Shown: in pieces, positions 9,474 through 18,462 of the stretch
Layout of the letters: each line of letters starts with the position of its first letter
How positions within the stretch are numbered: position 1 is the first letter of the stretch
Source of the DNA: Kofleriaceae bacterium
Lineage (GTDB): Bacteria; Myxococcota_A; Polyangia; Haliangiales; Haliangiaceae
Assembly: GCA_013368795.1 (NCBI GenBank)
Contig: JABFXX010000184.1
Coordinates: forward strand, 1 to 64,000
Direction: 5' to 3'
Length of the DNA: 64,000 nt
Position numbers and translations under genes: made by a program
The notes under the pieces: generated by a model
Databases searched by the model: none
What the model saw: the letters and a program-made list of their open reading frames with translations, nothing else
What the model was told of the DNA's origin: nothing

Positions 9474-10725
9474 CATCGGGATAGGCCCGCCCGAGCTGCG
9501 CCGCGCACGCGATCCAGATCGCGAGCGCACCCAGCGCGATCGCGAGCGAGATCGCGATCGAGACTCCCGATGCCGCGATCGCGATCATCAGCGCGACCGA
9601 CGACAAGCCCTTCGCGAGGCGATCGACGAGCATGTCGATGAACGCCTTCGCCTTGTACTTCTCGGTATCCGAGAGCGGCACGTAGAGGGTTTCCTTCGTC
9701 GATTGCTGGAGCGAGTAGTTGAGCCCCCGGTCGGCCGAGGTCATCACGAACGCAAAGACCGCGACGGGTGCTACCGCGAATCCGACCGTCGCGACCGTCA
9801 TCACGAGCGGCGGCACGAGCAGCGCGAGCCGCTTCCGCGGCAGGAGCACGGGGACGACGAACAGCTGCGACACGAGCGCCGCGCCGCTCACGACCCAGCC
9901 GAGTCGGCCGAACATCTTCGCGAGCAAGTCCTTGTCGGTGTACGCCCGCTCGAACACGACGTTGACGACGAAGTCGGTCGTCGCGGCTGCGAATTCGTAG
10001 CTGAGCACGATGCCGACGATCAACAGCAGGTAGCGGCTGTGCATGACCAGCCGAGCGCCGTCGAGGGCAGACGCACCGTGCGCGCCGTCGCGCTCGATCG
10101 TGCGGGCGGGCGGATGCAGCAGCGACTCGCTCTTCGCGACGATCGATGCGCACACGAGCATCAGCCCGATGCAGACCAGCAGGATGTCGACCTGACCGAT
10201 CCACAGGACGAGCCCGTCGACGAGCGCGCCGCCGGCGATGCCTCCGAGGATCCCGCCGAGTCCGATCGGTCCGTAGATGCGGTCGGCCTCCTCGCGCGTG
10301 CAGACGTCGTTCGTGTACGTCCAGAAGATGCCGACCATCACCGTCGAGTAGATGTCGACGAGGATGAACACGAGCCAGACGAACCAGCGCTCTCGTCCCA
10401 GCTCGTCGCCGCCCAGACGCAGCGCGGTCCACAGCACGACGAGGACGGCCGCGAACACGAAGTTGGCGCCCTTGGCCACCTGCAGCCGCGAGAGCCGATC
10501 GACGACGCGCGAGTAGATCGCGACGATCAGCGCGACCGCGATCACGGATCCGAACCTGACGTACGGCAGCTCTCGTGCACCGAGATGCGCGAGCAGCGAT
10601 GCCTGACGGATCGGCTTGAGCAGCCACAGCGTCGCGATGGTCACGAAGAACCAGCTCGACAGCAGCAGCGCCTTTGTACGCGATTCGCGCGACAGGCCGC
10701 GCATCGCCGCAATGCCGCCGTTCAT
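9391..10725 (-). CDS. NTP/NDP exchange transporter-like MFS protein
   Basis: A 444-residue polytopic membrane protein with about twelve hydrophobic segments. The first helix region (SWFFVTIATLWLLKPIRQASLL), the motif FWTYTNDVCTREEADRIYG PIGLGG and the later DRGLNYSLQQSTKETLYVPLS are typical of the ATP/ADP translocase (Npt1/Npt2)-related family. True nucleotide exchangers occur in obligate intracellular bacteria; free-living homologues probably carry other substrates. ATG at 10725 (MNGG) or 10704 (MRGL) are better starts than the track's 10773. The last about 28 residues are basic and Pro/Arg-rich, overlap the coiled-coil gene, and look non-conserved. Confidence 0.75.
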   Translation of the reverse strand: MNGGIAAMRGLSRESRTKALLLSSWFFVTIATLWLLKPIRQASLLAHLGARELPYVRFGSVIAVALIVAIYSRVVDRLSRLQVAKGANFVFAAVLVVLWTALRLGGDELGRERWFVWLVFILVDIYSTVMVGIFWTYTNDVCTREEADRIYGPIGLGGILGGIAGGALVDGLVLWIGQVDILLVCIGLMLVCASIVAKSESLLHPPARTIERDGAHGASALDGARLVMHSRYLLLIVGIVLSYEFAAATTDFVVNVVFERAYTDKDLLAKMFGRLGWVVSGAALVSQLFVVPVLLPRKRLALLVPPLVMTVATVGFAVAPVAVFAFVMTSADRGLNYSLQQSTKETLYVPLSDTEKYKAKAFIDMLVDRLAKGLSSVALMIAIAASGVSIAISLAIALGALAIWIACAAQLGRAYPDVTSQRLPRHRAEPRAPRASPSPHSGYP

Positions 10726-10784
10726 GACGCACCCGGGCTGCAACGCGCAAGCCACGCGGCACGTGGACTGCACGAACCACCGGC

Positions 10785-11204
10785 ATGCGTAACTTAATTA
10801 TTGCTGCACTGGGGGTGTCGGCTCTTGCGGGCTGTACCACGCCGTCGGGACAGGGCGCTGCGCTCGGCGGCGGCGGTGGCGCAATCATCGGTGGCCTCGC
10901 GGGCGGCGGGACCGGCGCACTGATCGGCGCGGCCGCCGGCGGTCTCTTGGGCTACGGCGCCGGCAGGGTCGTCGAGGAGCAGGATCGCGAACGCGCTGCG
11001 ATCGCGCTCGAGCAGAACCGCCAGTACGAGTGGCAGAACAGCGCCGGCAATCGGTACCGGGTGGTGCCGGGACCGACGCACTACTACTCCGGCCGTGAGT
11101 GTCGCGACTTCCGGATGTATGCGGACATCGAGGGGAGGCCGCAGGAGGTCACGGGAACAGCGTGCCGTCGTCCCGACGGAAGCTGGGAGCAGATTTCGGG
11201 CTGA
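10785..11204 (+). CDS. Glycine-zipper lipoprotein (17 kDa surface-antigen type)
   Basis: A 139-residue lipoprotein. The signal peptide ends in the lipobox LAGC (Cys16). A glycine-zipper membrane segment follows (GGGGGAIIGGLAGGGTGALIG...), then a charged helix and a C-terminal domain reading YEWQNSAGNRYRVVPG...RECRDFRMYADIEG with a final TACRRPDGSW. This is the outline of the rickettsial 17 kDa antigen / SlyB-like family that sits in the outer membrane and binds or stabilises the envelope. It lies divergently from the transporter. Confidence 0.82.
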   Translation: MRNLIIAALGVSALAGCTTPSGQGAALGGGGGAIIGGLAGGGTGALIGAAAGGLLGYGAGRVVEEQDRERAAIALEQNRQYEWQNSAGNRYRVVPGPTHYYSGRECRDFRMYADIEGRPQEVTGTACRRPDGSWEQISG

Positions 11205-11247
11205 CTCGTCGAGCCTTCCGCCTTGCCGGGGTTGCCCTTGCAGTGGC

Positions 11248-11694
11248 ATGAAGCGGCGTATGCGAACGCTCGTGCTGCTCGGTGCTCTGATAGGTAGCCC
11301 CGCGTACGCGGCTCCCGCCGCGAAGGCGAAGCTGGTGTTCGGCACGCCGACGGTGAAGGCCGGGCTCGACGCGAAGGCGGTCGCGACGGTCGTCCAGCGC
11401 TACGGCGCCAAGCTGCTCGCGTGTTACACCGCGGCGCTCGCGAAGACGCCCGAGCTCCAGGGGACCGCGACCGCGACGTTCAGCGTCGGCATCGACGGCA
11501 ATGTCATCGAAGCGGCGGCAAGGGGTCTCAACCACGACGCGCACGCGTGCATCAGCTCGGTGCTGATGAAGCTCGAGTTCGCGAAGCCAAGCGACGGCAA
11601 GCCGGTCGATGTCACGTACCCGATGACGTTCCAGGCCATCGACCGCCCAGCGCCCTCGAACTATCCATTCACGTTCCGCCCAGGATCCGAATAG
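11248..11694 (+). CDS. Exported AgmX/PglI-type C-terminal domain protein
   Basis: A 148-residue protein with a basic N-terminus and a signal peptide ending near AYA-AP. The rest matches the myxobacterial AgmX/PglI C-terminal domain, a TonB-like fold: LLACYTAALAKTPELQGTATATFSVGIDGNV, then HACISSVLMKLEFAKPSDGKPVDVTYPMTF. The two cysteines are conserved in that domain and probably form a disulfide. Unlike AgmX itself it has no long N-terminal region, so it is a stand-alone periplasmic module. The ATG at 11248 replaces the over-long track start. The next gene starts nine bases downstream. Confidence 0.75.
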   Translation: MKRRMRTLVLLGALIGSPAYAAPAAKAKLVFGTPTVKAGLDAKAVATVVQRYGAKLLACYTAALAKTPELQGTATATFSVGIDGNVIEAAARGLNHDAHACISSVLMKLEFAKPSDGKPVDVTYPMTFQAIDRPAPSNYPFTFRPGSE

Positions 11695-11703
11695 GATCGC
11701 CGG

Positions 11704-13020
11704 GTGTCGGCAAGGCTCGCGCTCGTTTGCATCCTCGCGTCGGCGTGCGGCACCGAGCCGCCGCAGCCCGGGACGTGGTACGGCGACGTCGGCGCGATCG
11801 TCCGCACGAAGTGCGCCGGCTGTCATCGCCCCGGCGGCATCGCACCGTTCTCGCTCCACGACTACGCCGATGCGGTCGAGGAGATGCGGCGCATGATCGA
11901 TGCCGTCGACAAGGGCATCATGCCGCCGTTCTCGGCGAACGACACGCCAGACTGCGTGCCTCGCCATCGCTGGCGCGGCGATCCGCGACTGACCGATGCC
12001 GAGAAGCAGACGCTGCGCGACTGGGTCGCCGCCGACGGCCCCGAGGGTCTCGTGCGCGATCTGCCCGACGTACCGTCGACGACGCTCGAAGGTTCGAACG
12101 TCGAGCTCGTTCCCGCGCAGCCGTTCGAGTCGAGCGGCACTCGCGATCAGTTCGTTTGCTTCCTGTTCGATCCGGCGGTCACGCACGAGCAGTGGCTGAC
12201 GGGCTCGCAGGTGTTCCCGACGGCACCGGAGTTTGTCCATCACGTCAACGTCGATCTCGTGCCGCCCGGGGATGCGGAGGCGACGATCGCCGCGCTCGGT
12301 GGTATCGGCGTGCCGAAGACCCAGTGCGACAACCCGCCCGGCTTGCCGATCCAGAGCTGGCTGCCCGGCAATCCCGCGCTCGTGCTGCCGAAGGACGTCG
12401 GGATTCCCATCGAGCCGGGCACGCTCGTCGCGATCCAGGTCCACTATCATCCGGCGGGCGGCATCGGGACCGACGCGACGTCCGTGTCGCTCCGCCTGTC
12501 CGACGACAAGCCGGCCTGGAACTACGAGCTCGGCGTGTACGGCAACGCGGCAGGGCCGCCGAACCTGCAGCCGGGTCCCGGCGATCCGGCGAGCGGGCCT
12601 GCGTTCATCATTCCGGCAAACTCGCCCGATCACGTCGAGACGATGATCATGACGCACCGGGCGGACCTGTCGCGCGAGCTCCGCGTCCTCAGCGTCACGC
12701 CACACATGCACCTGCTCGGCACGTACCAGCGCGCCAGCGTGTTGCACGCGAACGGCGATGACGAGTGCCTGATCGACAGCGGATGGAACTTCGACTGGCA
12801 GCGCTCGTACACGTACGACGCTGACCTCGACGAGCTGCCGCTGTTCGACGCGAGCAGCAAGGTGACCGTGACGTGCCGGTGGGATAACTCGTTCAGCAAT
12901 CCGAACCTGCCGCGCCTGCTCTACGACAAGGGGCTCGCCGCGCCGTACGACGTCCGGCTCGGGCTCACGACCGCCGACGAGATGTGCCTCGCCGACTTCG
13001 GCGTCGTCACACCGAACTGA
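11704..13020 (+). CDS. Copper type II monooxygenase-like lipoprotein with N-terminal cytochrome-c motif
   Basis: A 438-residue protein starting at GTG, with a short signal peptide and a lipobox (LASAC). Residues about 35-45 hold CAGCHRPGG, a CxxCH heme-attachment site, followed by a cytochrome-c-like region. The C-terminal part resembles peptidylglycine alpha-hydroxylating/copper type II ascorbate-dependent monooxygenases: FVHHVNVDLVPPGD, AIQVHYHPAGG and VTPHMHLLG supply candidate copper ligands. Such fused proteins occur in Myxococcota and Planctomycetes; substrates are unknown. Likely outer-membrane anchored or periplasmic. It overlaps the convergent acyl-CoA dehydrogenase by 14 bases. Confidence 0.8.
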   Translation: MSARLALVCILASACGTEPPQPGTWYGDVGAIVRTKCAGCHRPGGIAPFSLHDYADAVEEMRRMIDAVDKGIMPPFSANDTPDCVPRHRWRGDPRLTDAEKQTLRDWVAADGPEGLVRDLPDVPSTTLEGSNVELVPAQPFESSGTRDQFVCFLFDPAVTHEQWLTGSQVFPTAPEFVHHVNVDLVPPGDAEATIAALGGIGVPKTQCDNPPGLPIQSWLPGNPALVLPKDVGIPIEPGTLVAIQVHYHPAGGIGTDATSVSLRLSDDKPAWNYELGVYGNAAGPPNLQPGPGDPASGPAFIIPANSPDHVETMIMTHRADLSRELRVLSVTPHMHLLGTYQRASVLHANGDDECLIDSGWNFDWQRSYTYDADLDELPLFDASSKVTVTCRWDNSFSNPNLPRLLYDKGLAAPYDVRLGLTTADEMCLADFGVVTPN

Positions 13021-14155
13021 GGATCTCGCGCGCGATCACGAGGCGCTGGATCTCGCTCGTGCCCTCGTAGATCCGCGTGACGCGCGCATCGCGGTAGAGC
13101 CGCTCGATCGGAAACTCGCGCGAATAGCCGTAGCCGCCGTGGAGCTGCAACATGCGATCGACGACGCGGCCGCATGCCTCGGTCGCGAACAGCTTGGCCA
13201 TGCTGCACTCGGCGCCGGCGCGCTCACCGGCATCGAGCGCGCGTGCCGCTCGCAGCATCAGCAGCCACGCCGCGTCGAGCTCGGTGCGCGAGTCGGCGAG
13301 CACGAACTGCGTGTTCTGCATCGCCGACAGCGGCTTGCCGAACACCTCGCGCTCTGCCGCGTACGCGACGCCTGCGGCGTAGGCAGCCTCCGCGAGCCCG
13401 AGGCTCAGCGCGGCGATGCCAACGCGGCCGCCGCCGAGTGCCGATAGCGCGACGCCATAGCCGCCGCCGCGGCGTCCGACGAGGTTGGTCGCCGGCACGC
13501 GGCAGCCGTCGAACGCGAGCGTCGCGGTGCCCGAGCTGCGCTGGCCCATCTTGTCTTCCTCGCGGCCGACGGTGAGGCCGGGCGTGCCTCGCTCGACGAG
13601 GAAGCAGCTGATGCCGTCCTTGCCGTCACCGTCGCTGCGCGCGAACACGAGGTGAAACCCGGCGTGCGTCGCGCTCGTGATCCACACCTTCTCGCCGTCG
13701 AGCACCCAGGCGTCGCCATCTCGCGTCGCACGCGTGCGGATCGCGGCGGCGTCCGAGCCTCCTCGCGCCTCGGTCAGCGCGAAGCTACCCGGCCCGAGCT
13801 CGCCGCGTGCGTAGCGAGCGAGGAGCGTGCGCTGGTCGCCGGTCGCGTGCTCGGCGAGGATCTTCGCGGTGAGGTTACTCGACGCGAGCACGACCGCGGT
13901 CGACGCGCATGCCTTCGCGATCGCCTGCATCGCGAGCGCGTAGCCGACGTTCGAAAGCCCGGCGCCGCCATCCTGCGCTGGGACCTTCATCGCGAGAAAG
14001 CCGAGCTTCGCCAGCTCCGCGAGGATCTCCGCCGGGAACCGTCCCGTGCGATCGCGCTCGGCCGCGCCCGGAGCCACGACACGCGTCGCGAGGTCCGCAG
14101 CGACCTCGGCGATCTGCGTCTCCTCGTCGGTGAGCTCGTAACCGAAGTGCTTCAT
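13007..14155 (-). CDS. Acyl-CoA dehydrogenase
   Basis: A 382-residue FAD-dependent acyl-CoA dehydrogenase of the short/branched-chain size class, catalysing alpha-beta desaturation of acyl-CoA with electron transfer flavoprotein as acceptor. ALTEARGGSDAAAIRTRA is the first family signature, WITSATHAGFHLVFAR the FAD-binding region, and QLHGGYGYSREFPIERLYRDARVTRIYEGTSEIQ carries the C-terminal signature with the catalytic glutamate in YEGTSE. The ATG at 14155 begins at the usual N-terminal helix; the track start adds shadow sequence. It is divergent from a MarR-type regulator with a perfect palindrome in between. Confidence 0.93.
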   Translation of the reverse strand: MKHFGYELTDEETQIAEVAADLATRVVAPGAAERDRTGRFPAEILAELAKLGFLAMKVPAQDGGAGLSNVGYALAMQAIAKACASTAVVLASSNLTAKILAEHATGDQRTLLARYARGELGPGSFALTEARGGSDAAAIRTRATRDGDAWVLDGEKVWITSATHAGFHLVFARSDGDGKDGISCFLVERGTPGLTVGREEDKMGQRSSGTATLAFDGCRVPATNLVGRRGGGYGVALSALGGGRVGIAALSLGLAEAAYAAGVAYAAEREVFGKPLSAMQNTQFVLADSRTELDAAWLLMLRAARALDAGERAGAECSMAKLFATEACGRVVDRMLQLHGGYGYSREFPIERLYRDARVTRIYEGTSEIQRLVIAREILSSV

Positions 14156-14208
14156 GGCTCGGTTATGGCGGAGCCGGCACGGCGGTGGAAGCAGGGCAGG
14201 CGATGAGG

Positions 14209-14227
14209 TTGACAGGTAACCTGTCAA
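14209..14227. promoter_or_regulatory. Perfect 9+1+9 palindrome, candidate MarR operator
   Basis: TTGACAGGTAACCTGTCAA is a perfect inverted repeat with 9-bp arms and one central base. It lies between the divergent acyl-CoA dehydrogenase (start 14155) and the MarR-like gene (start 14245), 17 bases before the regulator's ATG. There is no T-run, so it is not a terminator. Size and position fit an autoregulatory operator of a dimeric winged-helix regulator. This is inference; binding is untested. Confidence 0.65.
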
Positions 14228-14244
14228 GAGTCAGCCTTTCGCCG

Positions 14245-14751
14245 ATGCGACGAACACGCGCGCCTCGCCGGCGACGCAAGACGCCCTCGTCACGAGAGCC
14301 GGTGCAGGAGGTCGTCGACGAGACGATCGCGCTGTATCAGTGGCTCGCCTGGGTCGCCGACGACCTCTACGGTCCCGACGCACGTGGTGCCGCGCGGCGG
14401 TGGACGCTACGTCGACTCGCGCGCGAGGGCGCGCAGACGGTGCCGGCGCTTGCGAAGGGCCGCGCGGTGCGGCGGCAGACGCTGCAGCCGATCGTCGACG
14501 CGCTCGCCGCCGAACGGCTCGTGACGCTGGAGCCGAACGCCGCGCACGCTCGCTCGCCGCTCGTCACGATCACCGGGCGCGGGCTCGCGATGGTCGACCG
14601 CTTCGATCGCGTCGACCGCGCGGTACTCGGCGCGGTGTCGCGCGGCATCGGCGCGCGGGAGCTTGCGGTCACGGCGACGACGTTACGCGCGCTCAGGACC
14701 GCCTTCGAGCTGACCGCGCGGTGGCGGCCAGCGGCGCTCGCTGCCGTCTAG
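14245..14751 (+). CDS. MarR-like winged-helix transcriptional regulator
   Basis: A 168-residue DNA-binding protein with an Arg-rich N-terminal tail. The middle reads RWTLRRLAREGAQTVPALAKGRAVRRQTLQPIVDALAAERLV, a helix-turn-helix, and SPLVTITGRGLAMVDRF is the wing followed by the dimer helix; this is MarR-family architecture. I choose ATG 14245, downstream of the palindrome, because an upstream start would place the operator inside the coding region. It probably controls itself and the divergent acyl-CoA dehydrogenase. Its TAG stop shares CTAG with the stop of the convergent hydrolase. Confidence 0.75.
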   Translation: MRRTRAPRRRRKTPSSREPVQEVVDETIALYQWLAWVADDLYGPDARGAARRWTLRRLAREGAQTVPALAKGRAVRRQTLQPIVDALAAERLVTLEPNAAHARSPLVTITGRGLAMVDRFDRVDRAVLGAVSRGIGARELAVTATTLRALRTAFELTARWRPAALAAV

Positions 14752-15656
14752 AACTCGTCCTGGAGCCAGCGCTCGACGGTCCGCACCGCGGCCTGCTTGC
14801 TCGTCGGATGCGAGAAGCCCTTGTGGCCGGAGTGCTTCAGCAGCTCGAACGAGACGTCGGGCGAGCTCGAGAACAGCGCCGAATCATCCTGCGGCACGAA
14901 CAGGTGGTCGTGGTCCGCCTGCATGAGGAGGACAGGAACGTCGATCTGCGAGCGGAACGGCGCGCTCTCGTTGCCGAGTGCCGACAGGATCTCGGCGCGG
15001 GGGACGAGGTTGCGCGTCGCGTTGTCGAGCGCGATCACCCAGCTGTTCGCCCACGGCTCGGCGTAGAAGAAGTCGGTGCGGAAGTCGACGCCGAAGTCGA
15101 AGTACGGACCCTGTGCGAGCCACGCGCCGACGTCGACCTCGAACAGCGCGGGCTGGAGCTGTGCCGTGTTGAAGCTCACGACGACGCCGTCGACGTCGTG
15201 ATACGTGCCGGCCTCGGTCATCACGATGTCGGCGCCGACCGACGGACCGAGCAGCACGATCTCGTCGGGGGTGAAGCCAAGCGCGCCATCACGGACCTGC
15301 GTGACAACATCGTGGAGCTGTGCCGCCTGTGCCGCGAACGTCAGCGTGTCGCCGTTGGGATGGCTCGACGCTCCGTAGCCAACGCGGTCGACCGTGAGGA
15401 CGCCAAAACCTTTCTGCGCGAGATCGCGTGCGGCGGTATAGCCCGGCGCGAAGTCAAAGACAGTGTGACTGTCCGATGCACCGTGAACCATGATGACGAG
15501 CGGCTTGTGCCGACTCTCGCCGTAGACGTAACCAGCCATCGTGTTGCCGTCGCTCAGCTGGAACGAGACCGTCCGCGGCGTCGAACGTTCCGCGCGTGCT
15601 CCGTCGACAACTCCGAACATCAAGACGCAGACGCAAAACAACATTCGCTTGGTCAT
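14748..15656 (-). CDS. Secreted alpha/beta hydrolase
   Basis: A 302-residue protein with a signal peptide (hydrophobic core CVCVLMFGVV, cleavage near ARA). The mature part is an alpha/beta hydrolase: MVHGASDSHTVF gives the oxyanion region, LLGPSVGAD the nucleophile elbow (GxSxG with Pro before Ser), MQADHDHLFVP the acid strand, and HSGHKGF the histidine. Likely periplasmic or extracellular esterase or peptidase-like enzyme; the substrate is unknown. A purine-rich TAGGGGGAG precedes the ATG at 15656. The track ORF extends it wrongly to 16187. Confidence 0.82.
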   Translation of the reverse strand: MTKRMLFCVCVLMFGVVDGARAERSTPRTVSFQLSDGNTMAGYVYGESRHKPLVIMVHGASDSHTVFDFAPGYTAARDLAQKGFGVLTVDRVGYGASSHPNGDTLTFAAQAAQLHDVVTQVRDGALGFTPDEIVLLGPSVGADIVMTEAGTYHDVDGVVVSFNTAQLQPALFEVDVGAWLAQGPYFDFGVDFRTDFFYAEPWANSWVIALDNATRNLVPRAEILSALGNESAPFRSQIDVPVLLMQADHDHLFVPQDDSALFSSSPDVSFELLKHSGHKGFSHPTSKQAAVRTVERWLQDEF

Positions 15657-15867
15657 GACTCCCCCTACAACACCGGTTACTCCGGCGAACGCCCAGCATG
15701 CACGGCTGTACTGCCGCTCTCCGTGGCGGCTCTTACGTTTGCCAATCTGTGGCTGCCGCAAAATGCTGCACCACGGCGCCAGAGTGCTGTCGCTTGACGA
15801 CGGTGAAGCGGTGTGGCTTCGTGTAGTTCGGGGTGGCGATGGTGTGGAGGTCAAACGAGGTGTTTGT

Positions 15868-17574
15868 ATGGGTGACGAGAGAGTGGAGCTGTCCGAGACC
15901 GGTGAGCTGCTCGCGCGGCTGACTGCGAGGCTGGCATCGACGGCGCGTCTCGACGAGATCGTCGACGCCGTACTCGACCAGATCGTCGATCTCGGATTTG
16001 GCGCGGTCTGGATGGCCGCCCTCGACGAGCCGACCGGCAACCTCGTCACGTTGAAGGAGGTCATCGACGGCGTCGACACGACGCACGAGATGCCGCCGAT
16101 CTTCATGCTCGACATGCGCCAGCCGATCGGCCACGGCTTTCGCGAACGCCGGATGATCAACATCGCCGACCCCGCGTCGCTGCACATCTTCGATCACAAC
16201 GACGAGCTGGTGCCGCCGGGCAAGATGGCCCTTCCGCGTGTCATCTACGACCACATGCGCGGACATCCGTTCGCGTGTGGCCCACTGCTGGGCAGTCGCG
16301 GCCAGCCCGTCGGCGCACTCGGCCTGTCGTCGTATCTCGGCAAGCAGCCGATTCCGGACAGCGTGCTCTCGCACGGCCTGTTGCGCGCGTTCATGGATCA
16401 TCTCGGCATCGCGATGGAGCGCGCGTCGAACATTGCGCGGCTCGAGCGGCTGAATGCGGACCTCGTGCGCGCCCAGACCACGATCGCGAACGATGCTCGC
16501 ATCAAGGCGGTCGGCGAGCTCGCGTCGGCGGTCGCGCACGACCTCAACAACCTCGCCGGCGTCGCGCTGATGGCGGCCAGCATCGGCCGTCGCTCGCCGC
16601 AGGATGCGCACGAGGCGTTGCCGCGGATCGAGCGTGCGAACCGCGCGATCGGCGATCTCGTCTCGCGCCTGCAACGCGTGTCGCGCGAGGGTGCGAGCGA
16701 CGAGACCGTCGAGGACACCGCGAAGCTCCAGGAGGTCGTCGACGACGTCCTCGTGCTCGTGAGCCCGATCCTGCGCGAGGAATCGATCGTGCTCGACCTC
16801 GAGATTCCGACCGGGGGCGTCGTGTGCGTCGATCCGGTGCTGCTCCATCGCATCGTCCTGAATCTCGTGCTCAACGCGCAGGCCGCGCTCGCCGAGGTGC
16901 CGTCTTCGGCTCGCCGGCTTCGCGTACGGCTGCGCGAGCAGACCGACGAGATCACGCTGATCATCGCCGACACGGGACCGGGCATCGCGCCACAGGTGCT
17001 ACCCCACCTGTTCCAGCCGTTCGTGACGACGAAATCGGGACATGCGGGCCTGGGACTCGCGGCGGCCCACTCGGCGCTCAAGCACTTTGGTGGCCATATC
17101 GAGGGCCGCAACGCGAGCGGCGGTGGTGCGATCTTCGAGGTCACGCTCCAGCGCGCGACGCGGCCCGAGGTCGCGGCCGCGCCGAGCGTCGAGGCCGTCG
17201 AGCAGACATCGCGTGCGGCACGGATCCTCGTCGTCGACGACGATCCGGACATCATCGTCATCACGCGCGCGTTCCTCGAGCCGTACGGCTACCAGGTCGT
17301 CAGCGTGCTCGATTCCGATCAGGCGATCGCGCTCGCGAAGACGCAGCACTTCGATCTCGTGCTGTGCGACGTCGGGATGCCGAAGCGCAGCGGACTCGAC
17401 GTCTGCGAGATGCTGCGCGGCGCGGGCTATCGCGGCCGCATCGTCGTGATGACCGGCTGGGAGACCTGGCGGGTCAAGGCGGATCGCCGCGCGGGGAACT
17501 TCGACACGCTGCTCGCGAAGCCGTTCGTCGGCGCGGATCTGCTCAAGGTCATCGACTCCGTCCTCGGCTCCTGA
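15868..17574 (+). CDS. GAF-domain hybrid sensor histidine kinase with receiver
   Basis: A 568-residue cytoplasmic hybrid kinase. Residues about 10-185 are a GAF-type sensor with no transmembrane segment; the H-box is AVAHDLNNLAGVALM (about residue 226), the N-box VLNLVLNAQAAL, G-boxes DTGPGIAPQ and GHAGLGLAAAH. The C-terminal receiver (from about residue 450) starts ILVVDDDPD, has the phospho-acceptor Asp in VLCDVGMPKRSG and the conserved Lys in AKPF. The ATG at 15868 is used. The ligand is unknown. It is followed after 21 bases by a coiled-coil gene. Confidence 0.9.
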   Translation: MGDERVELSETGELLARLTARLASTARLDEIVDAVLDQIVDLGFGAVWMAALDEPTGNLVTLKEVIDGVDTTHEMPPIFMLDMRQPIGHGFRERRMINIADPASLHIFDHNDELVPPGKMALPRVIYDHMRGHPFACGPLLGSRGQPVGALGLSSYLGKQPIPDSVLSHGLLRAFMDHLGIAMERASNIARLERLNADLVRAQTTIANDARIKAVGELASAVAHDLNNLAGVALMAASIGRRSPQDAHEALPRIERANRAIGDLVSRLQRVSREGASDETVEDTAKLQEVVDDVLVLVSPILREESIVLDLEIPTGGVVCVDPVLLHRIVLNLVLNAQAALAEVPSSARRLRVRLREQTDEITLIIADTGPGIAPQVLPHLFQPFVTTKSGHAGLGLAAAHSALKHFGGHIEGRNASGGGAIFEVTLQRATRPEVAAAPSVEAVEQTSRAARILVVDDDPDIIVITRAFLEPYGYQVVSVLDSDQAIALAKTQHFDLVLCDVGMPKRSGLDVCEMLRGAGYRGRIVVMTGWETWRVKADRRAGNFDTLLAKPFVGADLLKVIDSVLGS

Positions 17575-17595
17575 CGATCCGGTATCGTAGGCACG

Positions 17596-18453
17596 ATGAC
17601 GCTCGATGTCCGCCTCGCCCAGGCTCGTGCCGATCAGCGCGAGCTGGCGTGGGTGAAGCGGCGGCTCGCCGAGGCACGGACCGATCGCGAGCGCGTGACC
17701 GAGCACCTCGAGGTCGCCGAGAAGGCGCGCGGTTACGAGGATGCCGACGGGCTGACCGCGGCGCAGCTTCTGTGCGACGAGCTCGCCGACGAGCTACGCG
17801 CAGTCGACGCATACATCGCCGAGCTCACCGCTCGCGCGGCCAGGGTCGCCGATGCCGACGCGCGCTACGCCGCGGCGCTGGCCGAGGCCGAGGATGCCGC
17901 GCGCGTCGACGGCGCGCTCGACGAAGAGCTCGACACGCTCGCGGTCGCAGAGGCTGACCTCGGCTGGCGGCGCGTCGAGCTCGGCGAGGTGATCGCGATC
18001 GGCATCGGCGTGCAGAAGACGTTCGTCCGCGTCGTCGATCTCGTTCGCGAGCTTTCGCCACAACACTACGTTGAGCCGATGTTCGGCGAGCACCTGTTCC
18101 CCGCGCTCACCGGCAAGACGCAGGCGACCTACTCGGAGCTAACAGCGTCGCTCGCTCACGCGACGCACGGCTTGCGCCAGTTCACGCGCGCCTGCGCCGA
18201 GCTCTCGACCCCGACCAATGGCCTCGAGCCGCAGTTCGACGCCCTGCCGAGCGTCGACAGCTTCGTGCTGCGCGACGTCGTGTGGACGAACCGTCCCGCG
18301 CTCGAGTCGCTTCTGCCGGAGATCTCGCGCGTGTCGAGCACGCTCGCGGCAACGGTCGGCGAGCTGCGCGCCCGCGAGGCGAGCCTTGCCAGCGCCGTCG
18401 CGGAGTGCGCACGGATGAGAGCGCGCCTGCTCGATCCGGCTTCCGTGCGCTAG
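17596..18453 (+). CDS. Coiled-coil hypothetical protein
   Basis: A 285-residue soluble protein dominated by long Ala/Glu/Arg-rich helices with coiled-coil character (residues about 1-125 and 255-280) and a less repetitive middle containing VRELSPQHYVEPMFGEHLFPAL. No family could be recognised. It sits between the hybrid kinase and peptide deformylase with 21- and 9-base gaps, so it may share their transcript. Codon use matches the neighbours. Confidence 0.7.
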   Translation: MTLDVRLAQARADQRELAWVKRRLAEARTDRERVTEHLEVAEKARGYEDADGLTAAQLLCDELADELRAVDAYIAELTARAARVADADARYAAALAEAEDAARVDGALDEELDTLAVAEADLGWRRVELGEVIAIGIGVQKTFVRVVDLVRELSPQHYVEPMFGEHLFPALTGKTQATYSELTASLAHATHGLRQFTRACAELSTPTNGLEPQFDALPSVDSFVLRDVVWTNRPALESLLPEISRVSSTLAATVGELRAREASLASAVAECARMRARLLDPASVR

Positions 18454-18462
18454 GGTAGGGCC

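Noticed and set aside
9364-10797. 477-aa plus-strand ORF
   Set aside because: Antisense to the transporter gene; composition is almost all Arg/Asp/His/Gln.
14209-14227. Terminator hairpin
   Set aside because: Symmetric palindrome with one-base centre and no T-run, placed in a divergent promoter region; operator is more likely.
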